The position numbers and the translations under genes are program-made. Below are positions 44,155 to 51,641 of a stretch of DNA of 64,000 nucleotides, piece by piece. The DNA comes from Verrucomicrobia bacterium Tous-C9LFEB. Its GTDB lineage: Bacteria; Verrucomicrobiota; Verrucomicrobiia; Methylacidiphilales; UBA1321. Where the stretch lies: positions 101,933 to 165,932 of the forward strand of contig NEUU01000005.1 in NCBI GenBank assembly GCA_002304345.1, in the 5' to 3' direction. The notes below the pieces were generated by a model. The model saw nothing but the letters and a program-made list of their open reading frames with translations. It was not told the DNA's origin and made no database searches. How positions within the stretch are numbered: position 1 is the stretch's first letter; each line of letters opens with the position of its first letter.

Positions 44155-44217
44155 ATGAACACTCCCCGTAGCAAGCTACGGGGTATCTGGACAATCTCAT
44201 ATCCTATGCAAAGGCTT

Positions 44218-44338
44218 CACACACCCCGGCGCTCACGCGCCACCCCTCTTGATAGAGGGGATTCATGCTCTCGAGACTCACAGTTGCCGAAATCCCCTCT
44301 ATCAAGAGGGGTGGCGCGTGAGCGCCGGGGTGTGTGTG
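44218..44338. repeat. Full palindromic repeat at the 5' end of a beta-helix gene
   Basis: This is the best preserved copy of the cacacaccccggcgct family. Both arms (left 44218 onward, right to 44338) are complete and nearly perfect inverse copies, around the core tgctctcgagactcacagtt. It ends within the first codons of the downstream gene, so transposition may have reshaped that gene's start. Confidence 0.85.
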
Positions 44339-45408
44339 CTTTTTGCAGTGGACTTCTCTTCCTTGCCTTCGCGTTCTTCTCCCCCGCCGCGGACCCGATC
44401 CGCATGGAAACGGTCCCGCTCCAGAAATCGCCCGCGATTGTCTGGGAGAACAAGCAGCGGCAAACGATTGACGCGGTGCAGATCGATGCCGACCCGTCGA
44501 TCACGCTGAAGCATTGCGCGGACATTGTGATCGACGCGTCGGAGCTTCGCTCGATCAAGTTGGAGAATTGCGAGCGCATCACCATCCGCAATGGCTGGTT
44601 GCACGACTCCGACCGCATCGCGGTGGATGTCTACCGTTCGCGCGAGGTGCGGGTGGAAGGTTGCCGTATCGAAAATGTGGTCAACGGCGTCTACGCGGTC
44701 GAATCCCAGTCCATCGCCGTCGTCGGCAATTTCGTGCGCAACGTGCGCGGCCCCTATCCGCGCGGGCAGATGGTCCAGTTCAACAACGTCACCGGTCCGG
44801 ATAATCGCGTCATGCTCAACTACGCGATCAACGAGCGCGGAAAAAGCTCTCCGGAGGACGTCATCAACCTCTACCAAAGTGAAGGCACCAAGGACTCACC
44901 CATTCTCGTGGAGTACAACTACCTCGTCGGCGATCCCCGCGACGGCAGCGAGGACAAGAGCAAATCTGGATCCGGCATCATGCTCGCGGATTGTGGCGGC
45001 GCGTATCAACTCTGCCGGAGCAATGTGATTCTTTCCGCCGGACAAGTCGGCATCGGCGTGGCGGGCGGTCACGACATCCACGTAATGGATAACCGCATCT
45101 ACGGCGCGAAATCAAACGTGTCGAATGTCGGCCTCTATGTCTGGAATCAGAGCGAAAAACCCGGCGGCGCGGTTCGTATTGTTTGCAATCGCGTCTGGTG
45201 GATCGCCAAGAGTGGCGAGCAGAACGCATGGTGGAATGGCGGCGGCATGGGCCCTGTGCAAATGAAGGGCAACCTTTTCGCTGATGCGAGCTTAAGCAAG
45301 AACCTCCCGCCACCACCGAGTCAGGCGCCGCAGCCACCCCATCCGTACTTTACCGCTGGACCCGGTGGTCCGCGCATCGTGCGGGTTCCGTGGCCCCTGG
45401 AGAAGTGA
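44332..45408 (+). CDS. Exported right-handed beta-helix protein
   Basis: The protein is dominated by right-handed parallel beta-helix repeats, with rungs such as ITIRNGWLHDSDRIAVDVYR, VEGCRIENVVNGVYAVE and IHVMDNRIYGAKSNVSN, the architecture of polysaccharide lyases and related carbohydrate-binding proteins. The start is unclear. A GTG at 44332 gives 358 residues and a signal peptide (MCAFCSGLLFLAFAFFSPAA) that lacks the usual positively charged beginning. A frame open from 44155 would translate the preceding repeat. I think the repeat has replaced the original start. No catalytic motif could be read, so it may be a lyase, an epimerase or a binding protein. Confidence 0.72.
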   Translation: MCAFCSGLLFLAFAFFSPAADPIRMETVPLQKSPAIVWENKQRQTIDAVQIDADPSITLKHCADIVIDASELRSIKLENCERITIRNGWLHDSDRIAVDVYRSREVRVEGCRIENVVNGVYAVESQSIAVVGNFVRNVRGPYPRGQMVQFNNVTGPDNRVMLNYAINERGKSSPEDVINLYQSEGTKDSPILVEYNYLVGDPRDGSEDKSKSGSGIMLADCGGAYQLCRSNVILSAGQVGIGVAGGHDIHVMDNRIYGAKSNVSNVGLYVWNQSEKPGGAVRIVCNRVWWIAKSGEQNAWWNGGGMGPVQMKGNLFADASLSKNLPPPPSQAPQPPHPYFTAGPGGPRIVRVPWPLEK

Positions 45409-45437
45409 GGGATCTCGCTCCTTCTCGTAATAGATTG

Positions 45438-46502
45438 CTAACGTTTGTTCGCCGTTCGGGCCGGTGCCGCCGTGGATTCACGGATGAAGAGTTTCGGTGG
45501 CAGCTTGAGGCCGATTGGCGGCGCGTCGGGATGTTCGAAGCGCTGTTTCAGAACCGAAACGCAGCCCTCGCCCCAGCTCTCATCGGCGGCGCCTGCTTCC
45601 GTGACTGACGGAGTCATCAAGGCATTCTCGGACGCGAGTCCAAACGAAACCACGCTGCAATCGCGGGGGACGCTCACACCCGATTCGTGACAACCGCGCA
45701 GCGCACCGAGGACTCCCTGCTGACTGGAGACGATGATAGCCGTGAAAGGTGGCTTACGGTCATGCTCCATAAGATAATTTTTCAGACCTTCGCAAGCCTT
45801 GTACATGCTACTCTCGCCCGAGCGGGTTTTACAATCGATGATGACCGGTTCTGGCAGCTCAAAAAGCTCCGCGATGTTGAGGAAAATTTCGCTCCGCTGC
45901 GTTAGCGGCAGCGAGGGCGGTTCATTTGCGAGGAAAGCCAATCGCTGATGGCCGAGGCTGCGCAGGTGTTTGATGAGCAGGCTGAGATATTGATAGTCGT
46001 CCCCAGTGACGTAATCCATTTGGAACGGCCCGGCCACCCGACCATAAACCAGCACCGGTACGGCCATGCGGGTAATTTGCTTGAAGAAGAGCGGGTTGGT
46101 TTCGAACAGACTCGGTATGACAATGTGCGCGCATGCTTTGGGATTCAACTGGATGTCGGGGTCATCGTACTCCGTCGGGTGCCGCTTGACTAACATCCTC
46201 CAGCCCTCTTTGGCGATCGCCCGGCCCAAGGAAATCTCCTTCGTGTCCGCCCATATCGCCGGAGATTGCAATCGGTGCAATTCAATATAACGCAATCCCT
46301 TGCGAGGGCTCACGTAAATCCCGCTCCCCTTCCGCACATCGATCAGCCCTTCCGTTTCGAGCTGCCGCAGGGCGATATTTACCGAGTGCAGGCTCGCTCC
46401 GTAACGCTTCATGATCGCCCGGACCGAGGGGAGTTTCTCCCCGGGGGCTTGAGCGGCGGACTTTTGGCGAAGGGTGGTAGTGAGGGATTCAGCAGCGCGC
46501 AT
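45438..46502 (-). CDS. GntR-family regulator with LacI-type sensor domain
   Basis: The 354-residue protein has an N-terminal winged helix of GntR type (about residues 1-75, with PGEKLPSVRAIMKRYGASLH and LETEGLIDVRKGSGIYVSP) and a C-terminal periplasmic-binding-protein-like domain of LacI type, ending with IGLKLPPKLFIRESTAAP. The combination occurs in Bacteroidetes, Verrucomicrobia and related groups. It is divergent from the LamG/PEP-CTERM gene, and the 77-base intergenic region is AT-rich with inverted repeats (tttcga/tcgaaa), so it may control both. The start at 46502 leaves the winged helix complete; a longer frame exists upstream but overlaps the promoter region. The ligand is presumably a sugar. 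Confidence 0.85.
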   Translation of the reverse strand: MRAAESLTTTLRQKSAAQAPGEKLPSVRAIMKRYGASLHSVNIALRQLETEGLIDVRKGSGIYVSPRKGLRYIELHRLQSPAIWADTKEISLGRAIAKEGWRMLVKRHPTEYDDPDIQLNPKACAHIVIPSLFETNPLFFKQITRMAVPVLVYGRVAGPFQMDYVTGDDYQYLSLLIKHLRSLGHQRLAFLANEPPSLPLTQRSEIFLNIAELFELPEPVIIDCKTRSGESSMYKACEGLKNYLMEHDRKPPFTAIIVSSQQGVLGALRGCHESGVSVPRDCSVVSFGLASENALMTPSVTEAGAADESWGEGCVSVLKQRFEHPDAPPIGLKLPPKLFIRESTAAPARTANKR

Positions 46503-46579
46503 AACCTTATCGATACACTTTGTTTCGAATATTGCAATAACATATTGATTGAATCGAAATGTAAGTTTAGCCTTCCAAC
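46503..46579. promoter_or_regulatory. Divergent promoter region with candidate operator
   Basis: This AT-rich 77-base region between the divergent GntR-type regulator and the PEP-CTERM gene contains tttcgaatattgcaat and, further on, attgattgaatcgaaa, which share tttcga/tcgaaa ends. It could hold an operator for the neighbouring regulator. No exact promoter hexamers were fixed. Confidence 0.35.
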
Positions 46580-47458
46580 ATGAAACACGCGATTGCAACT
46601 CTCTCGGCGTTGTCCCTGATTCTGATGGGGCTGGCGGTCACCTCCTCTCCTCTCCATGGCGCGACGGTTATTCAGGACGCGGTCGAATGGTGGGCGTTTG
46701 AAGGGAATAATACCGGTGCCAAGGGCATTAACCTGTCCCCGGTTGCTTCGACCACTGCCGGGTTGACTCCGACTGTCACTCCGACCTTCACGACCGCTAC
46801 GGGTATTTCGGCGGCCGATGCCGGCACGAGCGCCATTCGGCTGGATGGAACTACGGCACTCAAGAGTAACAGTACCTCCCTGCGCATCGGCACCGCTCAG
46901 ACCTTCTGGCTGCGGGTTAATTTTTCCAGTGTATCCGGTACCATGGCCTTGATGGATCGCAGTCGCGCCGTCAATGGTCAGCGCGGTATCTCCCTGCAAA
47001 TGACGGATGGCCACCTGGCGGGTTATGCCTCTTCCGATGGCACCACCTATGAGGCGCAGCTTTACAGCACCTCGTCTTACACTCTGCTGGCCAATACGTG
47101 GTACGACGTCGCTTTGCGCTATGATCCATCCAATGAATTGAGGATCGATCTGTACGACCCGACGACCGGTTTGCTGCTGCAATCCCGTGTCCTGACGACC
47201 AATGTGCCCGCGCAGATTTCCACCGCCTCGGGCATCGGCAGCGGCTACTTCCAGATCGGTTCCCTCAATAACGGAAGCAGTGGCAGTGCCTTCGTTATGC
47301 CGGACGGTTCCATGATCGAGGCCGCCGGGGTGTGGAATCGCTATTTGAGCGACGCTGAATTAGCCAGTTTGTCCGCTGCGCCGGAACCGGCTACCCTGAG
47401 TATGCTGCTCTTCAGTGGCACATTAGGCACTCTCCTCTTTCGCAAAAAAAGCCGATAA
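46580..47458 (+). CDS. Secreted LamG-like protein with PEP-CTERM anchor
   Basis: The 292-residue protein has a signal peptide, a concanavalin/LamG-like beta-sandwich (with VEWWAFEGNN near the start and AGVWNRYLSDAELASL near the end), and the C-terminal PEP-CTERM tail APEPATLSMLLFSGTLG then LLFRKKSR. PEP-CTERM tails are recognised by exosortase (EpsH-type) systems that process and export proteins across the outer membrane. No exosortase is in the window. The domain may bind carbohydrate. It is divergent from the GntR-type regulator and followed 37 bases later by a beta-helix protein gene on the same strand, a likely shared transcript. Confidence 0.87.
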   Translation: MKHAIATLSALSLILMGLAVTSSPLHGATVIQDAVEWWAFEGNNTGAKGINLSPVASTTAGLTPTVTPTFTTATGISAADAGTSAIRLDGTTALKSNSTSLRIGTAQTFWLRVNFSSVSGTMALMDRSRAVNGQRGISLQMTDGHLAGYASSDGTTYEAQLYSTSSYTLLANTWYDVALRYDPSNELRIDLYDPTTGLLLQSRVLTTNVPAQISTASGIGSGYFQIGSLNNGSSGSAFVMPDGSMIEAAGVWNRYLSDAELASLSAAPEPATLSMLLFSGTLGTLLFRKKSR

Positions 47459-47495
47459 CACTCTGGCGCTTGCGCTGTCCCTTTACCTCTTTTAT

Positions 47496-49358
47496 ATGTC
47501 CCGTCTCTCTACGATCACACTCGGACTCTGCCTTGCGCTCGCCATCCCCGGACAGGGCGCGACCTATTACGTCAATGTCAACAAAGGCGGACCATCCTCC
47601 GATGGACTCTCCCCCGAGCGGGCCTACGCCACGATTCAGGAGGCGGCTAAAAAAGTCGCACCAGGCGATACGATCCTCGTAGCGGAAGGCGTTTACTACG
47701 GCCCCATCGAATTGAAAATCGCGGGCACAGCGGAGAAACCAATCACGATCCGCGCCCAAAACCGGGCCCGCAATGCGGTGATTATCACCAACGCCGACCG
47801 CGGCATCCGCGAAGGCAAAACGAAATGGACCCTTGTCGATGAGTCGCTCGGCTTATACAAAGCCTTTCTCGAGCGCCCCACTTGCCGCGTCCTGTATTCT
47901 GGAACCGACCTTCAGCCGTACGCGAATTTGGAGGGGCTGAAAACTTTCACCACGGTCAATGGCTATCCGGGTCCTCAGCATGGCTATTATTACGACGCCG
48001 GAGCGCAACTTTTGTATGTCCGGTTGAACGCATCGGGCAAATATGGTTCTGCGAATCCTGCCGATCACATCATGAGCGCAGGCTCCGCTTCCGGCAACGG
48101 ATCGGCGGCGAATCTCTACAACGGCCCCACCTTTTTCAATCTCGGCCTGATGGGCACCGGCCCTCTGCATGTCATCGTGGATGGTTTCACGTTCGAGACG
48201 CCCGGCTATGCGGGTGTGTTCGTCAATGGTGACGAAGTGACTGTGCGCCACTCGTGGTTCGTCGGCTGTCGCGGCGGCGTCTCGGGTCGGAAGGAATCGC
48301 CCGAGGCCACCGAAACCTCTAACCACGTCACGGTTGAATTTTGCGATTATCACCAATTCCCCGCTTTCGACGATGCGGTGGAGTTGATCAAGGCCCACGG
48401 GAAAATGACGGAAAAACTGCAGTTCCCGGCTTATTGGTGGTCGCGCAAAGGCAACGGTGCGACCAATCTCAAGACCTACGAAACCGGAATCTGCAATCTG
48501 GTCGGCTCCAACTGGATCGTGCGCAACAACCGGATTCACGACGCCTTCGAAGGACTCTCGACGTGGACCGTGCGCTGGAGCAAAAACATGGACATCTACG
48601 CGAATCGCTTCGAGCGGCTCGTCGACAATGCCGTGGAAGCGGAGGATCACGCGGCGAACATGCGCGTGCACGACAACCTGATTCTCAATGTGACGGAACC
48701 CTTCTCGTGGCAACCGCTCGGCGGCACGCCCTGGCCCGGCCCGGTCTATATTTATCGCAACATGGTCCGCAGCGATTTTGCATACAACCGGCTCATGGTC
48801 GAAAACGCGAACTGGACTCCGGGTTGGTTCAAGGCCGGAGCGAGCCGTGAAAATTGGGAATCGAAGTGGAACTCTCACATGAAGGACGCGCCCCGAGATG
48901 TCGTCCGCTCGCCCGGCGACGGCGTGGTGGTGTTCAACAACACGATCTTTTTCCCCGGAGGCAATTTCCTCACCTACGTGCAGCCGCCGGATCGCAAGCT
49001 CGATAATTTTTGGTTTTATAACAACATCTCCGTCGCGCAAGGCTTCTCGCGGCAGGGCGATTTCGATGCGACGACGATTCATTTCTCGCACAACCTCTGG
49101 GCTTTTCTCCCCGCCAGTGACGATCGCGGCGCGGTCTTCGCCGGTGAGGGTGGTGCCGTGATCGCCGAGTCAGCCGAAGCGTTATCGAAGAAAATGGAGG
49201 GCGACGCGTTCATGCGGGGTCGACTCTGGGCCGATCACGCGGGCACAGGCGTGTCGCAAGCTAAAGCGGTGGACGCCAAAGCCGAAAGTATTAACTGGGT
49301 CGGCGCAAACTCCGGCGCGGGCGATTGGAAAGAACCAGTCGTCGGACCGCAACCCTGA
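47496..49358 (+). CDS. Secreted parallel beta-helix protein (DUF1565-like)
   Basis: The 620-residue protein has a signal peptide (MSRLSTITLGLCLALAIPGQ) and then ATYYVNVNKGGPSSDGLSPE and YATIQEAAKKVAPGDTILVA, which mark the DUF1565/pectate-lyase-like group. Long runs of beta-helix rungs follow, such as NVTGAA-like turns and HDNLILNVTEPF. Such proteins act as polysaccharide lyases, hydrolases or binding proteins for pectin- or alginate-like polymers. No lyase catalytic motif is obvious. It continues the secreted-protein cluster and is followed 10 bases later by a prepilin-like gene. Together with the uronate genes nearby, a role in uronic-acid polymer use is a reasonable inference. Confidence 0.82.
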   Translation: MSRLSTITLGLCLALAIPGQGATYYVNVNKGGPSSDGLSPERAYATIQEAAKKVAPGDTILVAEGVYYGPIELKIAGTAEKPITIRAQNRARNAVIITNADRGIREGKTKWTLVDESLGLYKAFLERPTCRVLYSGTDLQPYANLEGLKTFTTVNGYPGPQHGYYYDAGAQLLYVRLNASGKYGSANPADHIMSAGSASGNGSAANLYNGPTFFNLGLMGTGPLHVIVDGFTFETPGYAGVFVNGDEVTVRHSWFVGCRGGVSGRKESPEATETSNHVTVEFCDYHQFPAFDDAVELIKAHGKMTEKLQFPAYWWSRKGNGATNLKTYETGICNLVGSNWIVRNNRIHDAFEGLSTWTVRWSKNMDIYANRFERLVDNAVEAEDHAANMRVHDNLILNVTEPFSWQPLGGTPWPGPVYIYRNMVRSDFAYNRLMVENANWTPGWFKAGASRENWESKWNSHMKDAPRDVVRSPGDGVVVFNNTIFFPGGNFLTYVQPPDRKLDNFWFYNNISVAQGFSRQGDFDATTIHFSHNLWAFLPASDDRGAVFAGEGGAVIAESAEALSKKMEGDAFMRGRLWADHAGTGVSQAKAVDAKAESINWVGANSGAGDWKEPVVGPQP

Positions 49359-49368
49359 TTCCAGGCCT

Positions 49369-50097
49369 ATGACCCACTCATTTCACTGGAGACGCAAGGC
49401 CCGCAACTGTCGCGGGTGGTCCCTGGTGGAAATGATGGTCACGGTGATTATTCTGATCGTCCTCGCGGCCCTGATTCTCCCCGCCCTGCAATCGGCGAAG
49501 ATGGTCAGAGACCAGATGGTTTGCAGTGCTCGATTGCGAAACGTCGCTATGGCCGGCTCGAGCTGGATCATAGACCATGACGGCGCGATGCTCGATGCGA
49601 TGTATTGGCGGTTTCCGAACGAAACGCACAGCGGCTCAATCCTTCCCTACCTCGGTTACAAGGACAGCCAGTTGAACACAAGGCTGGCTACTCCACTTTC
49701 CTGTCCGAGTTCACTCCGGGAAGTGGGACCAAATCCGGATTGGAACCGGTGTTACTCGATCAGTATCTACGCCTGCATGTCCGAGACCGGCGTGCGCTCG
49801 GGGGTCTTCGAGCGGCATGCGTCCAAAATTCAACAACTGACGCATCCCTCCCAAATGGCTTTTTTCATGGATGGCAATTTCCTCAGCACCGGCAGCGCGG
49901 AACGCAAGGCGAGCACGAGCACTATTACTTTTCCGTGGAATCAACAGGCGAAGACCGGATTCTACGCGCGCCATCGCGGCAATCGCGCCAATGTCGTTTT
50001 CCTGGATGGCCACGTTCAAGCCATGACGGTCGAAGAGTTTCCGCAAGGCAATCCGACGGAACAGCGGCTCGATCCATTCTGGGGTAGCCTCCAGTAA
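49369..50097 (+). CDS. Prepilin-type pseudopilin with H-X-DG motif
   Basis: The 242-residue protein begins with a type IV prepilin-type leader: basic residues, then RGWSLVEMMVTVIILIVLA, where the glycine before WSLVEM is the processing site for a prepilin peptidase and the methylated residue is a tryptophan rather than the usual phenylalanine. A soluble domain follows, ending with HRGNRANVVFLDGHV, close to the H-X9-DG motif common in Verrucomicrobia and Planctomycetes (here ten residues intervene). It may be a minor pseudopilin of a type II secretion system or a surface protein that uses it. The gene is 10 bases from the beta-helix gene, so the two are probably coexpressed. Confidence 0.83.
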   Translation: MTHSFHWRRKARNCRGWSLVEMMVTVIILIVLAALILPALQSAKMVRDQMVCSARLRNVAMAGSSWIIDHDGAMLDAMYWRFPNETHSGSILPYLGYKDSQLNTRLATPLSCPSSLREVGPNPDWNRCYSISIYACMSETGVRSGVFERHASKIQQLTHPSQMAFFMDGNFLSTGSAERKASTSTITFPWNQQAKTGFYARHRGNRANVVFLDGHVQAMTVEEFPQGNPTEQRLDPFWGSLQ

Positions 50098-50184
50098 TTG
50101 GCCTCCGGCTGGAATTTCATCGCGCACTTGCCCTTCGGGCCGCGCCCGGCATAGTCGGTGCTCTTCTCACCGATACTTACTTTT

Positions 50185-50682
50185 ATGGCTACCCCGACTT
50201 CCACCGCGCTCATTTACAAGGCGAAATCCAAACTCCACGGCAACGGTCTCTTCGCCAAAGTGGATATCAAGCGCGGACAAAAAATCATCCAGTACATCGG
50301 CAAATCCATCACCTACAAACAGTGCGACGAGATTACGTCGCGCCGCTACAAATCCGCTGCCGCCGAAAATCGCGCCTACGCGTTTGTCTTTCAGGTCACG
50401 AAGGATTACTTCATCGACGGCAACGTGCCGAACAACCTCGCGAAGTTCATCAACCACTCCTGCAACCCGAATTGCGAAAGCTATATCTACCGCCGCGAAG
50501 TGTGGATTCGCGCCCTGCGTCCGCTGAAGGCCGGTGAGGAACTCACCTTCGATTACGGTTTCGACATCCTCGAAGGCATCGCCTCGCCCTGCGCCTGTGG
50601 GGAACGTGGCTGTGTCGGCTATGTCATGGACAAAAGCTACCGCTCCTATTTCAAAAAGCACGTCGCCCCCCTCATGGCGTGA
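50185..50682 (+). CDS. SET-domain lysine methyltransferase
   Basis: The 165-residue protein has a complete SET domain with post-SET zinc site. Visible elements are GNGLFAKVDIKRGQKI near the start, NHSCNPNC (residues 90-97), the catalytic tyrosine Y124 in GEELTFDYG, and C136/C138/C143 in CACGERGC, arranged C-x-C-x4-C. SET enzymes transfer methyl groups from S-adenosylmethionine to lysine. Bacterial copies are rare but known in Chlamydiae and Verrucomicrobia, where targets include histone-like proteins and host chromatin. The start at 50185 (MATPTSTA) begins the domain; a 9-residue upstream extension is possible. The protein target is not evident from neighbours. Confidence 0.9.
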   Translation: MATPTSTALIYKAKSKLHGNGLFAKVDIKRGQKIIQYIGKSITYKQCDEITSRRYKSAAAENRAYAFVFQVTKDYFIDGNVPNNLAKFINHSCNPNCESYIYRREVWIRALRPLKAGEELTFDYGFDILEGIASPCACGERGCVGYVMDKSYRSYFKKHVAPLMA

Positions 50683-50690
50683 TCGGAAAC

Positions 50691-50851
50691 GGGGGCGCTG
50701 CCCCCATACCCCGCTCAAGGAAATGATTTCCTTGAGAATCCTCACATTGCGTTTTTGATTTTTGCCGCTGCGGCAAAAATCAAAAACGCAAATGGGGTTC
50801 CCAGGGTATCATACCCTGGGCAGGAGTTTTGGAGGACGGAGTCCTCCAAAA
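50691..50851. repeat. Array of five perfect hairpins
   Basis: Five consecutive perfect inverted repeats fill the space between convergent genes: 50691-50705 (gggggcgctgccccc), 50714-50736 (10-bp stem, ctcaaggaaa), 50747-50791 (21-bp stem, ttgcgtttttgatttttgcc then g, loop ctg), 50800-50820 (cccagggtat) and 50827-50851 (ttttggaggac, loop gga). The last ends one base before the stop codon of the minus-strand isomerase gene. The series is unusual in number and perfection. It may be a composite of short palindromic repeats that terminate transcription from both sides. Confidence 0.85.
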
Positions 50852-50852
50852 T

Positions 50853-51620
50853 CTATACGAGATTCGCGCGAATATAGTCGAAGCTTTGCTTGAGCGAATC
50901 GAGCGGCGAACCGGGGCAGGTGTCCTGTTCCACCACGAACCATTGGCAGCCCGCTTTATCTGCCGCCGCGATGATCTTCTTGAAGTTCAGATTGCCCGCG
51001 CCGATTTCGCAGAGCTGCGGTTTATTTTCCGCGTTGGTCAGGTAATCCTTCAGGTGAATGATCGGCAGACGATTCTGCAATCGCTCGCACCACTCCACGT
51101 TTTCGCCACCGCCGAAATGGACCCAGTACGTGTCCGGCTCGCCCTGCAGATATTTCGGATTCGTCTTCTCGTAGATATGTTCCAGCAACGTCTTGCCCTG
51201 CACCTTGCGGAACTCGTGATTGTGATTGTGGTAGCAGAGCGTCAGGCCCGCATCGGCCAGCACTTTGCCGGAATGATCGAGGCCCTTGATCAGGCTCGCC
51301 ACGCTCTCCGGCTTGTCGAATTCGATTCCGGCGGGGAAAGGGTAGGCCGTGATTTTGCAGCGCAGTTTTTGCAACCGCTCCACGATCTTCTCCGGAGTTT
51401 TCAGGATCACATCACCCGGCTCATGCGTGGCGCAGCAGGTCAGCCCTTCACCATCGAGAATCGTGTTCAGTTCCTCTTCGGGAATCGGTCCCATGCCGCT
51501 GACCTGCACTGCGGTGTAACCGATGGCGCGGACTTGCTTGAGGGTTGTGGCAATGTCGGCGGGTGTCTTCAGCAGATCCCGGCACGTGTAGAGCTGAGCG
51601 GCAACTTGGGTGAGTTTCAT
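50853..51620 (-). CDS. Sugar phosphate isomerase/epimerase-like TIM-barrel protein
   Basis: The 255-residue protein is of the AP-endonuclease 2/xylose-isomerase-like TIM-barrel family, with VQVSGMGPIPEEEL, CYHNHNHEFRKVQGKTLLEH and the metal-ligand-rich region IHLKDYLTNAENKPQLCEIG. Members isomerise or epimerise sugars and inositol derivatives, using a divalent metal. It follows three Gfo/Idh/MocA oxidoreductase genes on the minus strand with a 21-base gap to the nearest, so it is probably the last gene of that operon. The specific reaction cannot be read. Its stop codon is adjacent to the last hairpin of the palindrome array. Confidence 0.85.
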   Translation of the reverse strand: MKLTQVAAQLYTCRDLLKTPADIATTLKQVRAIGYTAVQVSGMGPIPEEELNTILDGEGLTCCATHEPGDVILKTPEKIVERLQKLRCKITAYPFPAGIEFDKPESVASLIKGLDHSGKVLADAGLTLCYHNHNHEFRKVQGKTLLEHIYEKTNPKYLQGEPDTYWVHFGGGENVEWCERLQNRLPIIHLKDYLTNAENKPQLCEIGAGNLNFKKIIAAADKAGCQWFVVEQDTCPGSPLDSLKQSFDYIRANLV

Positions 51621-51641
51621 GAGTGGGTGGATGGGGTTAGG

